Shown here in pieces: positions 35,582 through 45,622 of a stretch of 64,000 nt of DNA (position 1 is the first letter of the stretch; every line of letters starts with the position of its first letter). The notes below the pieces were generated by a model. The model did not search any database. It worked only from the letters and a program-made list of their open reading frames with translations, and was not told the DNA's origin. A program made the position numbers and the translations under genes. Source of the stretch: Cellvibrio sp. KY-YJ-3 (GTDB lineage: Bacteria > Pseudomonadota > Gammaproteobacteria > Pseudomonadales > Cellvibrionaceae); contig NZ_CP031727.1 in assembly GCF_008806955.1 (NCBI RefSeq), positions 496,001 through 560,000 on the forward strand, in the 5' to 3' direction.

Positions 35582-36061
35582 TCAAAGTTTTTGCAGGCGC
35601 AGATTGACAGTGACCTGACCGACATCATTAGTTGCGGCAATAGATAGTTCACTCACGCTAATCCCCTGCTTAAACTCCATTTCATACAGCCATTGCATCA
35701 GCGCGTCATAGGGTGCACGCTCCAGCCGCACCCGCACTTCACCATTGGCACCGGGGTTGAAACCGCTCATGCTCAGGCCGTTGGCGCGCAGCGATGAATC
35801 TATCACCCCACTGATATTGGCCGAGCTCGCAGTATTGCCCTGACTGCGCATTTGCTGGATTTGCGCCGCCATGATTTGCACCTTACCCAAGGCCTGGGTA
35901 GAGGCTGTATTAGCCGCCAGCAGTTGATCGCGCTTGTTCTGGATGGGTGTCAGCACTACCAGCCACAGCAGATAGACAGCTACCGCCAACGCACAGGCCA
36001 GCAGCATCATTTGCTCGCGGCGGTTGTATTTATTGAGCAGGGTAAATATCTGGTTCATCAC
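35582..36061 (-). CDS. gspM: Type II secretion system protein M
   Basis: A short cytoplasmic N-terminus and one membrane helix (MMLLACALAVAVYLLWLVVL) precede a periplasmic ferredoxin-like domain with the expected PYDALMQWLYEMEFKQGISVSELSI. Length is 159 residues. GspM binds GspL in the inner-membrane platform. It starts 6 bases after the gspL stop. Confidence 0.9.
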   Translation of the reverse strand: MMNQIFTLLNKYNRREQMMLLACALAVAVYLLWLVVLTPIQNKRDQLLAANTASTQALGKVQIMAAQIQQMRSQGNTASSANISGVIDSSLRANGLSMSGFNPGANGEVRVRLERAPYDALMQWLYEMEFKQGISVSELSIAATNDVGQVTVNLRLQKL

Positions 36062-36067
36062 AAGCCC

Positions 36068-37363
36068 CTAGGGATTTTTACTGACTTTGAGGCGTGCCGA
36101 TTGCACATTGCCTTGGGCATTGGCACTCAATACTTCGGCATTAAGCCCCTGGTCGCGAATTTTTTGGCTCAAGGTTTCAAAGGCCCCAAAAGTATCGGCC
36201 TGAATATTGATGTTCAATTCACCCGTATCACCCGCATAGGAAATCCCTTTGATAGTGACGGTGGGAGCCTCGGCGATTTGCGGCAGAGCTACCGCAAGTA
36301 GCGCCATCACACTGGTTGACTGCCCCACTGGCTGGCTTTGACGCAAAATAGTCGCCAACTGTTTTTCCGCATCCACTACCCGACCTTGCGGAATAGCGAT
36401 GCGCGCGGCAGCTTCGATTTGCTGACGAATTTTCAAATTCTCGGCGCCCAATTTATGGATTTCATACAGCAGGGTGCCCAAGTAAACCGCCACACAAACA
36501 CCGGCAAAAATAGCGATAGAGCGCCACAACTTCCACCAGCGCTCAATGGGCAAACGCTGGGAGAAATCCCCTTGGCAGAGGTCGATAGAGCTATTGCTAA
36601 AATCCAATGCCCAGGGGTCCGCAAGGCTTTGGCTGGCAATTTGCTCATGCAAACCGGCGGGAATCATCTCCACCAATGCGGCCAGATCCTGCTCACTGGC
36701 CGCGCGCAAGTGCAGCGCAGGTAATTGCTCACCGCGCACCTGATCGGCAAGCAACATCTGTAATGCAAGGCGGCCCTGGGCATAGGCGACACTAAAACCC
36801 ATGGTCGGCAGGTAGCGTAAATGCAGCTGGCCTTCAAACAACCCCAAAGTCCAATGATTGCCGGGCTGGGTGATTGCATCCAATGCCAGCGGTTGGGTTA
36901 GCGGTGCACTCCAGCAACGGGTAACTTCAATCCCCAGCGCCGCCAGTTCGGCAAAGGCCGCTTGCAGCCAGGTTTTATCGGCATAGGCGACAACCACTTT
37001 GCCATCGGCAGGTGTGCCCAGCGCAAAGTGCAAGTCTTCCACATCGCCCACCACCGAATCCTCCAGTTGGAACGGCAGGAGGTTGCGCAGATGTTTCTTT
37101 TCTTTATCGCTGTATTCAAGTTGGCGGGTATTGACGCGACTACCGGGCAATATCACCCAGGTACTGAGCGGGCTTACTACCTGACTGCTAACCGCTGCAC
37201 GCAGCGCCTCGCGATCGCCACTGGCCACAGAATCATTCGCTGGCGTACCGTCGGCCGCAAGCCAACACCAACGAAAGCTATCCGCGAGGCTTTTGCCGTC
37301 GTCGGAAGTATTTACGGAGAGCACCAATTGCATGGACATAATTTGCTCTAACTCTGCATTCAA
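36068..37363 (-). CDS. gspL: Type II secretion system protein L
   Basis: The cytoplasmic actin-like domain (about residues 10-260, with LPFQLEDSVVGDVEDLHFAL) would recruit GspE. One membrane segment (about 285-305, SIAIFAGVCVAVYLGTLLYEI) is followed by a periplasmic ferredoxin-like domain containing TVTIKGISYAGDTGELNINI. The 431-residue length is normal for the family. The start could be 37363 or one of two ATGs at residues 9 and 11. Confidence 0.9.
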   Translation of the reverse strand: MNAELEQIMSMQLVLSVNTSDDGKSLADSFRWCWLAADGTPANDSVASGDREALRAAVSSQVVSPLSTWVILPGSRVNTRQLEYSDKEKKHLRNLLPFQLEDSVVGDVEDLHFALGTPADGKVVVAYADKTWLQAAFAELAALGIEVTRCWSAPLTQPLALDAITQPGNHWTLGLFEGQLHLRYLPTMGFSVAYAQGRLALQMLLADQVRGEQLPALHLRAASEQDLAALVEMIPAGLHEQIASQSLADPWALDFSNSSIDLCQGDFSQRLPIERWWKLWRSIAIFAGVCVAVYLGTLLYEIHKLGAENLKIRQQIEAAARIAIPQGRVVDAEKQLATILRQSQPVGQSTSVMALLAVALPQIAEAPTVTIKGISYAGDTGELNINIQADTFGAFETLSQKIRDQGLNAEVLSANAQGNVQSARLKVSKNP

Positions 37364-37384
37364 AAACGGATTATGGATTGCGAC

Positions 37385-38482
37385 TTAATCGACCAACTCG
37401 GTCTTGTCACTGTTTTTGTCCCGCTCATTGCGCACCGAGCTGGGCAACTCAAACACATCATCGCGCTGGATGGCCTTAAGGCTATTATTTTCACCGCGCT
37501 GCATGAGGGTGCGCATACTGCGGCGCTGATCCACCAACTGCACCGTTGCATTGAGCCAAAAGTAATCGGTTTTTACCGTCAGCCCATCCAGTACCAGGTT
37601 GCGACCGGAAAACAACTTGCTCCAGCTTTCACTGATAACCCCAGGCTCGGCAAAACCGGTTTCGGGGCGATCAGCAATAAATTGCTCCGCCTCTGAGGGG
37701 TTCAATGGCTCCAAATTATTGGCGTCATTAAGCGTCAACAACAAGTTGTTGATGCCATCCCCAAACGGGCTGATCGCCTCGATGGTGTTCACATTCATGC
37801 CCACCTTGTCACCCGGCAGGGCGGTGATAAACGGCTGCAAACGCATAACCAGCTGCGGCAGTTCGTTAAAACCGCGCACCAGCCGCAACTCATCGACCGA
37901 CTTAAAGGGTGCATTGGCAGGCAGATAACCGTTTTTCAACCCTTGATAATAATTGGACTCGGCACCGCCCATGCCCGCTTCGATGTCGTCGCCATCAATC
38001 CAATCCAGCACCGCTTCGAGCAGGTACTCGGCTTCATTCTGATTGAGTGGCAGATCGGGAAAAGTCTGCAACAAGCGGATAAAACGGCGCTGCGGTTCCG
38101 AGTAGCGCTCGGCATCGCCGATGGGCTTGTCCGCCACCAGCGGCGTCAGCAAATCATTTAAATTGAACTGTGCGCTCGCATCCACCAGCTGCGCAACCCC
38201 ACTCACCCCATCGTCTTCAATCGGTACTTGAGCGTTCCAGTCTTCGCCGAGAAAATCAATATTGGGGTCGTTATCGGCGACACTGAACATCAGCTTGGCG
38301 ACCTCTTCCGTCCCCTCCAAAAAGGCCCGCGCCTGGGCACCATGCCAACGCGATTCGGCACGCGCCAAACCCAGTTGGTATTGGGCAGCAAATTTCACAC
38401 TCAGCGCCGCCACCAGCGCCACAATCAACAATACCAGCACCAACACGGTGCCGCGCTGCCCATCAACAAGAGTGCGCCGCAT
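37385..38482 (-). CDS. gspK: Type II secretion system minor pseudopilin GspK
   Basis: GspK caps the pseudopilus tip. From ATG 38482 (MRRTLVDGQRG) the prepilin peptidase site lies at GQRG/TVLVLVLLIVALV, with the large inserted alpha domain of this family (LLEAVLDWIDGDDIEAGMGGAE). The frame extends to 38542 but the extra 20 residues overlap gspJ and would put too long a leader before the cleavage site. Like other GspK proteins it lacks the Glu+5 of the major pseudopilin. Confidence 0.92.
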   Translation of the reverse strand: MRRTLVDGQRGTVLVLVLLIVALVAALSVKFAAQYQLGLARAESRWHGAQARAFLEGTEEVAKLMFSVADNDPNIDFLGEDWNAQVPIEDDGVSGVAQLVDASAQFNLNDLLTPLVADKPIGDAERYSEPQRRFIRLLQTFPDLPLNQNEAEYLLEAVLDWIDGDDIEAGMGGAESNYYQGLKNGYLPANAPFKSVDELRLVRGFNELPQLVMRLQPFITALPGDKVGMNVNTIEAISPFGDGINNLLLTLNDANNLEPLNPSEAEQFIADRPETGFAEPGVISESWSKLFSGRNLVLDGLTVKTDYFWLNATVQLVDQRRSMRTLMQRGENNSLKAIQRDDVFELPSSVRNERDKNSDKTELVD

Positions 38483-38510
38483 ACCAATCAACGTGCGCCA
38501 CGCGGCGCGA

Positions 38511-39212
38511 TTATTGTTCTGGCAGGGCAAAGAGACGCACACTGGGCCCTACTCCTTTGATATCGATAGTAATTTCTACCGCCAACGGCAAGCCGCCGGC
38601 ATTTTGTAAACTGCTATCTGGCCACTGCTGTAGCCAATCGTCCGCATATTCGCGCCCTTCGAGCGCACTTTTGCCCTTGGAGGTGATGATCCCCTGATGC
38701 AAAAAACGCAGCTGCAGATCATCGACGTCATTCAGCAACAACTGATGAAAGGCATCGTCTTCCATCTCGATATCTGCCAATGCGCGGTTGTATTCGGGCA
38801 TAAAATCGCGCCACAACTTGCCCTCCACCACACGGTAACTGATTAGCTGTAAATCGCTGCGCGGCAAGTTGGCAAAATTGACCCAACCGCGCCGCTTGAA
38901 AAACAGCACTGGCTGATCGGCATTTTCACCGGAGGAGCGCAGGCTCTCGCCTTGAAACAGCGCATTTTGATCATTGGCCAGCGGCATTTGCACATGGCGC
39001 AAATCGGCAGCAATAATCTGCCAAGCGCGATCGAGACGATTAATTTCATCCAATACTTCATTGGTGCGCTGGGCACCTTTATCCGCCGCATCCAGCGACT
39101 GAAACGCCATTACCGCAATCAGCGCCGAAATAACCAGTGCGATCATCACTTCGAGCAGGGTAAAACCGCGCTGCGCCAAAGGGCGATGTTTACTGCACAA
39201 TTTCAGGATCAC
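38511..39212 (-). CDS. gspJ: Type II secretion system minor pseudopilin GspJ
   Basis: The prepilin leader ends LAQRG/FTLLEVMIALVISALIA with Glu+5 present. The body contains RAWQIIAADLRHVQ and LQLRFLHQG, typical of GspJ. The start codon is GTG at 39212 or a TTG a few codons later; the frame overlaps gspI by about 23 bases. Confidence 0.92.
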   Translation of the reverse strand: MILKLCSKHRPLAQRGFTLLEVMIALVISALIAVMAFQSLDAADKGAQRTNEVLDEINRLDRAWQIIAADLRHVQMPLANDQNALFQGESLRSSGENADQPVLFFKRRGWVNFANLPRSDLQLISYRVVEGKLWRDFMPEYNRALADIEMEDDAFHQLLLNDVDDLQLRFLHQGIITSKGKSALEGREYADDWLQQWPDSSLQNAGGLPLAVEITIDIKGVGPSVRLFALPEQ

Positions 39213-39672
39213 TGATATACCCCGTCAAGCGCGCCAGCGCTGGTTGATCCTGATCCACCATGGCAGAACCGAGCGAAACACCATCGGCAGGCCCCATCAA
39301 ACGCACCGCAATTTCAACCCGTTTAAAGCCCTGCACGGGCAAGGTATCCAGCGCGAGGGTGGTTAACTGCCATTGCCAGCGCAGGCCAGCCAAATCAACC
39401 ACACCGGAATCTTTTTCGGGCAATTGGTAACTCGCTAGTGCCTTTTTCGCTTTTTGCTGTTGCAGCAGGCGCACGCGGGCAAGTTCATTTTCTGCCACCC
39501 AATAGGCGTAGGTTTTATCGCGGATCGCGGCGGAGCCATCCAACTGGGTCATCACCAGCGTGATTAATGCAGGCAGCGCCATAGCCACAATCATCAGCGC
39601 AATCATCGCCTCCAGCAGGGTAAACCCGCGCTCCTGACGAGTGCGAAAAATACGCGTAACAGAAGATTTCAT
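39190..39672 (-). CDS. gspI: Type II secretion system minor pseudopilin GspI
   Basis: The prepilin leader RQERG/FTLLEAMIALMIVAMALPAL has Glu+5, followed by AYWVAENELARVRL and a beta-rich C-terminus with GFKRVEIAVRL. It is 160 residues. Its ATG overlaps the gspH stop by 4 bases. GspI seeds tip assembly with GspJ and GspK. Confidence 0.92.
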   Translation of the reverse strand: MKSSVTRIFRTRQERGFTLLEAMIALMIVAMALPALITLVMTQLDGSAAIRDKTYAYWVAENELARVRLLQQQKAKKALASYQLPEKDSGVVDLAGLRWQWQLTTLALDTLPVQGFKRVEIAVRLMGPADGVSLGSAMVDQDQPALARLTGYISDPEIVQ

Positions 39673-40241
39673 CGCCCACGAGACTCCTCTTCCAGGCGTT
39701 TTTCTTCATTGATCCAGCGCAATTCACCGCTGATATCCAGTTCAAAACGCTGGGTTTCTTCGTCGCCATCGCCTTGCAGTTGATCGACAAACAAACTGAT
39801 TTCAACCACACCAGAGGCGTCGCCACTGGGAAAAAAACCCAGTACCGGTTCCTGGTATTCAAGCTCGGGGTCGTATTCCCACAGCTCTTCATCGATATAA
39901 AACTCGAGCACCAAACCTTCATCAAGACAGTGCTGGGACAACTCAGGTACGGCCTGCCACTGACTGTCGCGCACCCGCTGCCACTGATAACACCACTGCG
40001 CCAGGGCATCAATATCCTGTGGGGCGCGCAGCTCTACAAACAGGCCGTGAGTTTCGCCTTTGAGCACTGATTGCTCAGCGACATAACCGGCCTGCAGCAA
40101 AAACGTTTCCGCCTCTTTTTTACTGCGCTCGGCTAGCGCATTCCCGCCCACGGATATAGAAATCACACTTACCGCCATGCCGATAATAAAGACGACAAAA
40201 ATAATTTCGATAAGGGTAAAACCCTGCTCGTGGCGGCTCAC
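39669..40241 (-). CDS. gspH: Type II secretion system minor pseudopilin GspH
   Basis: The prepilin leader SRHEQG/FTLIEIIFVVFIIGMAVSVI has Glu+5. The 190-residue protein is acidic in its C-terminal half and has the GspH order of elements (LLQAGYVAEQSVLKGETHGLFVE). It lies 27 bases after gspG. Confidence 0.9.
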   Translation of the reverse strand: MSRHEQGFTLIEIIFVVFIIGMAVSVISISVGGNALAERSKKEAETFLLQAGYVAEQSVLKGETHGLFVELRAPQDIDALAQWCYQWQRVRDSQWQAVPELSQHCLDEGLVLEFYIDEELWEYDPELEYQEPVLGFFPSGDASGVVEISLFVDQLQGDGDEETQRFELDISGELRWINEEKRLEEESRGR

Positions 40242-40268
40242 AATTGTCAGATCCGGGGCGCGCGGTGG

Positions 40269-40730
40269 TTACTGCTCATCCCATACACTAATGTCGGCAT
40301 TTTGGCCTTCACCACCCGTCACGCCGTCTGCGCCCAAGCTATAAATGTCGTATTCGCGACCATCTGCCGGGCTCATGTATTGGTAGTCATTGCCCCAAGG
40401 GTCTTTTGACAGCGAATCGATATATCCACTGGACTTAAAGTTGCGCGGCACCGGGGCGATAGACGTCTTGGTGACCAGCGCTTCCAACCCTTGCTCGGTG
40501 GTCGGGAAGTTAAAGTTGTCGATGCGGTAGAGCTTGAGCGCGGTCTGCAGCGAACTAAAATCGGCGCGGGCTTTCTGTACGTTGGCCTTATCCAGGTTGT
40601 CCATCACGTTGGGTACCACAATACCGGCTAGCAAGCCGATAATAATTACCACCACCATGATTTCCACCAGCGTAAAACCCGCTTGGCGCATCCGGTTTTT
40701 CATGGCCATTGGTTGCATTACTTTATTCAT
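40269..40730 (-). CDS. gspG: Type II secretion system major pseudopilin GspG
   Basis: The leader ends MRQAG/FTLVEIMVVVIIIGLLAGI, with Glu+5. The hallmark GspG features follow: LQTALKLYRIDNFNFPTTEQGL and the calcium-loop region DPWGNDYQYMSPADGREYDIYSLGADG. It is the most abundant pseudopilus subunit. Length is 153 residues. ATG 40730 has a good ribosome site (CAGGAG). Confidence 0.95.
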   Translation of the reverse strand: MNKVMQPMAMKNRMRQAGFTLVEIMVVVIIIGLLAGIVVPNVMDNLDKANVQKARADFSSLQTALKLYRIDNFNFPTTEQGLEALVTKTSIAPVPRNFKSSGYIDSLSKDPWGNDYQYMSPADGREYDIYSLGADGVTGGEGQNADISVWDEQ

Positions 40731-40773
40731 ATAACACTCCTGGAATATCGCTTGTTGTTAGTATCACCGGGTA

Positions 40774-42009
40774 TTAACCCAGTTTGGTCATTTCAAAAAT
40801 CGGGGTGAGGATCGCTAATACAATGACGCACACAGCCCCACCCATAAAAATAATCGTGGCCGGTTCCAATAAGCCCATGGCGACCCCCAGCATCATTTCC
40901 AGCTCGCGCTCCTGATCTTTGGAGGCGTTGTCCAGTTGTTGCGGTAAGGTGCCGTTGGTTTCGCCACTGGCCACTAATTGCACCAGCAAGGGTGGAAAAT
41001 GGCCCGTATTTTCCAATGCACGGCTTAAACTCATGCCCTCGCGCACCGCAGCGGCAACTTGGTCGCAGGCCTCTTGCAGAATTTTATTGGTCATCACCTG
41101 GCCGGAAATATTGAGTGCCTGCAACAGCGGCACGCCACTGGCCGATAACAAACTCAAAGTGGCGGCAAAACGCGCCGAGTTGATCTGCTTCACCAACTCA
41201 CCAATTACCGGCAACTTCAATTGCACCACGTGCCAGGCACGCAAGCGTTTAGGGTCGCGCATCAGGTGTTTAATGAAGAAATAGAGCCCGATCAGAGCGA
41301 CAAACAAATAAACACCGTAGTTCAGCAAAAACTCACTGGTGGCGATAAGGCCCTCAGTCAAGGCGGGTAACTCGCGTTTGCCCTGCTCAAAAATTTTAAC
41401 CAGCTTGGGTACTACCAGCACCATCAGCGCGATGATCACGGCGAGACTGACCACCAGCATTACAATCGGGTAGATCATTGCCATTTTGATCCGCTGCTGC
41501 AGCTGCTGACTGGTTTGGGTGTAATCCGCCAACCGCTCCAATACCGGGCTTAAATAGCCTGAGCCTTCACCGGCACGCACCAGTGCGCGATACATATCGT
41601 TAAATGCCACCGGGTTATCGCCCAGAGCCTGCGCCAAGCTAAACCCCTCCAGCACTTTGGTGCGTACCTGCAACACTACCCGTTTTACATTGGCTTTTTG
41701 CGATTGTTTGGCGGTGGCATGCAGGGCTTCATCGAGCGGCAGACCAGACTTAACTAATGAGGCCAACTGGCGGGTGATAAGACTTAATTCGCGTGTACTC
41801 AAGCGACTGGCGCGACGGCGCGACCAGGCTGCAACATCCAACCCGTCACCGGCAGTGGCTTGGGCCTCATTGCCCGCACTGAGCACTTCCAAGGGTTTGA
41901 GCTTTTTAGCGCGCAATTGCGTGCGGATATGCCGTTCGGAATCCCCTTCGAGAATCCCCTTAACGGTTTTACCCTCATCGTTCAGCGCTTTGTAACTGTA
42001 GGCACCCAT
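40774..42009 (-). CDS. gspF: Type II secretion system inner-membrane protein GspF
   Basis: The 411-residue polytopic platform protein starts GAYSYKALNDEGKTVKG and contains two repeated T2SSF domains with three membrane segments (about residues 170-200, 222-245 and 378-402). Conserved GLPLDEAL and SGVPLLQAL mark the two repeats. It lies 10 bases after gspE. Confidence 0.94.
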   Translation of the reverse strand: MGAYSYKALNDEGKTVKGILEGDSERHIRTQLRAKKLKPLEVLSAGNEAQATAGDGLDVAAWSRRRASRLSTRELSLITRQLASLVKSGLPLDEALHATAKQSQKANVKRVVLQVRTKVLEGFSLAQALGDNPVAFNDMYRALVRAGEGSGYLSPVLERLADYTQTSQQLQQRIKMAMIYPIVMLVVSLAVIIALMVLVVPKLVKIFEQGKRELPALTEGLIATSEFLLNYGVYLFVALIGLYFFIKHLMRDPKRLRAWHVVQLKLPVIGELVKQINSARFAATLSLLSASGVPLLQALNISGQVMTNKILQEACDQVAAAVREGMSLSRALENTGHFPPLLVQLVASGETNGTLPQQLDNASKDQERELEMMLGVAMGLLEPATIIFMGGAVCVIVLAILTPIFEMTKLG

Positions 42010-42019
42010 GTTTGCGTCC

Positions 42020-43561
42020 TTACAGTTGTGTCGTCACACGCAGCACTTCTTCAATGCTGGTGATGCCATTAAGGACACACTGACGGCCATCGTCGCTCAT
42101 GGATGGACTGTGTTTACGCGCCTCGGCCAATAGCTCCTGCTCGCCAGCTTGTTCGTGAATCAGGTGACGCAGGCGCTCGCTGATTTCAATCAGCTCATAA
42201 ATACCTTTACGGCCACGATAGCCTTGATGGTTGCAATGCTTACAACCACTCGGCGCCGGACGCCAGATAGAGGTGTCCGCCGGCAGCTTGAGCATATCGC
42301 GCTCCGCATCACTCGGCAGGTAGGTTTCTTTACAGTGTGAACAGAGCACACGCACCAAACGCTGTGCCATCACCACTTCCAAGCTCGATGCGAGCAGGAA
42401 GGGTTCAACACCCATGTCTTTCAACCGCAACACCGCACCGATGGCGGTATTGGTGTGCAGGGTCGACAGCACCAAGTGACCGGTCAAGGATGCCTGAATT
42501 GCAATTTCAGCGGTTTCGCCGTCGCGAATTTCCCCCACCATCACCACGTCTGGGTCTTGCCGCAATATGGCGCGCAGACCGCGGGCAAAAGTCATATCGA
42601 CCTTGGTATTCACCTGGGTTTGGCCGATACCTGGCAACAAATATTCGACCGGATCTTCAATTGTCAAAATGTTGCGACTGCGGGTATTGATGTGGCTCAA
42701 GCCCGCATAGAGCGTAGTGGTTTTCCCCGAACCGGTAGGGCCGGTTACCAGAATAATACCGTGGGGTTTGAGCAAGTTTTTGGTGAGGCGCTCATAGACC
42801 AGTTGCGGCATTTGCAGCTGCTCTAGGCGCAACTGGCCAGCGGCCTGATCGAGCAGACGCAATACGATGCGCTCACCAAAAGCAGAAGGGATTGTCGATA
42901 CCCGGATATCCACCGCGTGACCGGCGAGGCGCACGGTGATACGACCATCCTGCGGCAGACGTTTTTCGGCGATATCGAGGCGCGCCATTACCTTCAAGCG
43001 CGATACCAGTACCGGTGCCAATTCGGCTTTGGGTGAGAGCACTTCGGTCAATACCCCATCGATACGAAAGCGCACAGATACCCGGTCTTCAAAGGGTTCA
43101 AGGTGGATATCGGAAGCGCCTTCACGCACCGCTTGCGAGAGGATGGCGTTTATTAGACGGATAATTGGCGCGTCATCATCGCCTGCGAGCAAGTCAGTGC
43201 GGTCGGCCAAGTCGTCGGCCATGGATGACAAATCAAACTCATTGCCCAAGTCCTCAGCGGCGCGCTGGGCGGCGCCATCTCCGCTTTGGTATTCGCGGGT
43301 CAAACGCTTTTGGAAATCTTCGGCGGGCAATTCTTCAAATTGCAGGGCTGGCCCCAAAATGCGCTGCAGTTCCAGCAATACTTCCAGGGTCAAGCCCGGT
43401 TTGTGCAGGACTCGCGGCAGACCATCGGCCTCAGTCTCATCAAGCATGACGCCGTGGGCAGACGCATAACCGAAAGGTAGGCGCTCATAAACGGCAGGCT
43501 CAGGAACTATGGCCTGCTCATCCAGCGGCAGCGCTTGTTCTAAGTGCTCGTTCACCATCAC
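42020..43561 (-). CDS. gspE: Type II secretion ATPase GspE
   Basis: This cytoplasmic secretion ATPase has Walker A GPTGSGKTT, an Asp box (TIEDPVEY), Walker B VVMVGEIRDGETAEIA, the His box GHLVLSTLHTN and a tetracysteine zinc site (CSHC...CKHC). The region VREGASDIHLEPFEDRV is typical. At 513 residues it is normal length. The first codon is GTG 43561, overlapping the gspD stop; ATG 43558 is equally possible. Confidence 0.95.
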   Translation of the reverse strand: MMVNEHLEQALPLDEQAIVPEPAVYERLPFGYASAHGVMLDETEADGLPRVLHKPGLTLEVLLELQRILGPALQFEELPAEDFQKRLTREYQSGDGAAQRAAEDLGNEFDLSSMADDLADRTDLLAGDDDAPIIRLINAILSQAVREGASDIHLEPFEDRVSVRFRIDGVLTEVLSPKAELAPVLVSRLKVMARLDIAEKRLPQDGRITVRLAGHAVDIRVSTIPSAFGERIVLRLLDQAAGQLRLEQLQMPQLVYERLTKNLLKPHGIILVTGPTGSGKTTTLYAGLSHINTRSRNILTIEDPVEYLLPGIGQTQVNTKVDMTFARGLRAILRQDPDVVMVGEIRDGETAEIAIQASLTGHLVLSTLHTNTAIGAVLRLKDMGVEPFLLASSLEVVMAQRLVRVLCSHCKETYLPSDAERDMLKLPADTSIWRPAPSGCKHCNHQGYRGRKGIYELIEISERLRHLIHEQAGEQELLAEARKHSPSMSDDGRQCVLNGITSIEEVLRVTTQL

Positions 43562-45615
43562 TCCCCTGTAGCCTCAGTGGAATCGGCTTCTGCAGGTAGT
43601 GATTGGCGATAGCGTTCAATCTGTTCTTCCCATTCGGGCAAGACTGGAATGTCGCTATTATTCAGCAACAAGCCTTTGTTGCGACGAGTATCAATTTGCT
43701 TTTCACGAATCGCTTGATACTTCTCGGCAGTCGCGCCGGTTAATACGCGATCATCGCGAATAATGGTTGGGCGAATGAAAATCAACAGGTTAGTTTTTAC
43801 TTTTTTGGAGGTCTGGCTGCGGAATAAATGCCCGAGAACCGGAATGCTGCCCAATACCGGCACACGACTGTTAGAGACCAAAACATCATCTTTAATCAAA
43901 CCACCCAGTACCACGGTTTGGCCATCAGCCGACAGGATTTGGGTTTTTACTTCGCGTTTACTGGTGACGGGGCCATCTTCGGTATTACGCACCACACTGG
44001 AAATTTCCTGTTCAATATCCAGTACCACGCTATCACCTTCATTGATATGCGGAGTGACTTGTAATTTGATACCCACATCTTCGCGGTTGATAGTATTAAA
44101 GGGACTGCTGAAACCAGTATTTCCCGTGGTGCCCGTGTTACCCAAACCAGAATAGGAGCCGGTTCTGAAAGGAACCTGTTCGCCCACCAGAATGGAGGCT
44201 TCGGTGTTGTCGGTAGTCAGTAAATTCGGTGTTGAAAGAATGTTGCTCGAGTCGTCGGTCTGCAGCATTTTCAATACAGCCAAGAAGTCAGTTTTACCCC
44301 CCAAACGACCAACACCAAACAGCTGACCGGGAATACCTGCCACACCGGCGGCCAATTGAACCAATGAGTCTCCGGAAGAGCCGTTTTCTTCAATATCAAA
44401 CGCCGCAGCCCCTACCGAGGCCAACGCACCACTATTGGTAGAACCACCAAAACCAGCATCATCGTTACGGTACATCCATTCAATACCCAGCTCTTTATCA
44501 TTCCCGCTGGATAGCTCAACAATGATTGCCTCCACTAAGACTTGGGCACGACGGATATCCAGGCTATCCACAATGGACAACAAGGTGTCCATTGTGTCGA
44601 CATCAGCAGTGATCAGCACCGAATTGGTTGCTTCATCGGCCTGCACCGCAGGTTGGGCAGCGTTAGCGGGAGCACCCTCCGCTTGCTTGCCCTGACCTAA
44701 ACTTTGCAACATCCCTGAGAGCACCTTGGCCACATCTTCCGCCTTGGCATATTTCAGGTAGAAGACACGAACATTGCTACTTTTGGATTGCGGACGATCC
44801 AGGTCATCGATCAAAAACTTGAGACGCTGACGGGTTAGGTCATCACCACTCACAACAACGGCATTGGTGCGCTTATCGGCAACAATTACCGGTGGTGCGG
44901 TAGTCATACCGCGGTTGGGATCGGGTTTTTCCAGCTGGGTGAGCATCGCCACTACATCAGCCGCATTGGCGTAGCGCAGCGGAATGACATCAGTATGGGT
45001 AATGCCGATTTTATCGAGCTGTACAACCAACTCGCTGATACGCGCCGCATTGGCACGGGTATCGGTAATAATCAGCGCGTTGCTCGGTTCATAGGTGGTG
45101 AGGTGACCGTATTGCGGCACCAGCGGGCGCAATGCGGCGAGAATTTTGGCGGCGCTGGTATTTTTCAGCGGAATCACCTGGGTGATATACAGGTCATCGC
45201 GATCTTTAATGCTATTTTCGGTGGGTATAGCAAACTGGCGGGCATCGCGGTTCATTACCACACGCACAATATTGCCACTCTCCACTGCGGTAAAACCATG
45301 CACATCCAATGAGGCAAGGAAGAGCTCATACAACTCTTTGGCATTCAGTGGACGGGTATTTATCACCTTGATTGGACCGCGTACCTTGGGGTCAATGATG
45401 ATGGTTTTACCGGTCAAGCCCGCGATGGATTTGATCACATCCTGAATATCGGTATCGTTAAAGTTGACCGACCAGCGCATTTCACCCTGACCCTCAACTG
45501 CCTGTACCTGGGCTAGTGAGGTGCCACTCACGCTGATCAACGCCGCAAGCAGCAGGCGCCCCACTGCTTTGCGAAAGATGATCTTGTTATTGTCACGACC
45601 ATGAAACCGGATCAC
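43558..45615 (-). CDS. gspD: Type II secretion outer-membrane secretin GspD
   Basis: A Sec signal peptide (LLLAALISVSGTSLA, about residues 20-36) precedes N0-N3 domains (WSVNFNDTDIQDVIKSIAGL; VIPLKNTSAAKILAALRPL) and the secretin core with DSSNILSTPNLLTTDNTEA, VGEQVPF and the end VPVLGSIPVLGHLFRS. No lipobox is present. Length is 685 residues. The N2-N3 region has a Gln/Ala linker as in other family members. It forms the outer-membrane pore for folded exoenzymes, such as the CBM10 mannanase encoded in this window. Confidence 0.95.
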   Translation of the reverse strand: MIRFHGRDNNKIIFRKAVGRLLLAALISVSGTSLAQVQAVEGQGEMRWSVNFNDTDIQDVIKSIAGLTGKTIIIDPKVRGPIKVINTRPLNAKELYELFLASLDVHGFTAVESGNIVRVVMNRDARQFAIPTENSIKDRDDLYITQVIPLKNTSAAKILAALRPLVPQYGHLTTYEPSNALIITDTRANAARISELVVQLDKIGITHTDVIPLRYANAADVVAMLTQLEKPDPNRGMTTAPPVIVADKRTNAVVVSGDDLTRQRLKFLIDDLDRPQSKSSNVRVFYLKYAKAEDVAKVLSGMLQSLGQGKQAEGAPANAAQPAVQADEATNSVLITADVDTMDTLLSIVDSLDIRRAQVLVEAIIVELSSGNDKELGIEWMYRNDDAGFGGSTNSGALASVGAAAFDIEENGSSGDSLVQLAAGVAGIPGQLFGVGRLGGKTDFLAVLKMLQTDDSSNILSTPNLLTTDNTEASILVGEQVPFRTGSYSGLGNTGTTGNTGFSSPFNTINREDVGIKLQVTPHINEGDSVVLDIEQEISSVVRNTEDGPVTSKREVKTQILSADGQTVVLGGLIKDDVLVSNSRVPVLGSIPVLGHLFRSQTSKKVKTNLLIFIRPTIIRDDRVLTGATAEKYQAIREKQIDTRRNKGLLLNNSDIPVLPEWEEQIERYRQSLPAEADSTEATGE

Positions 45616-45622
45616 AAAAACC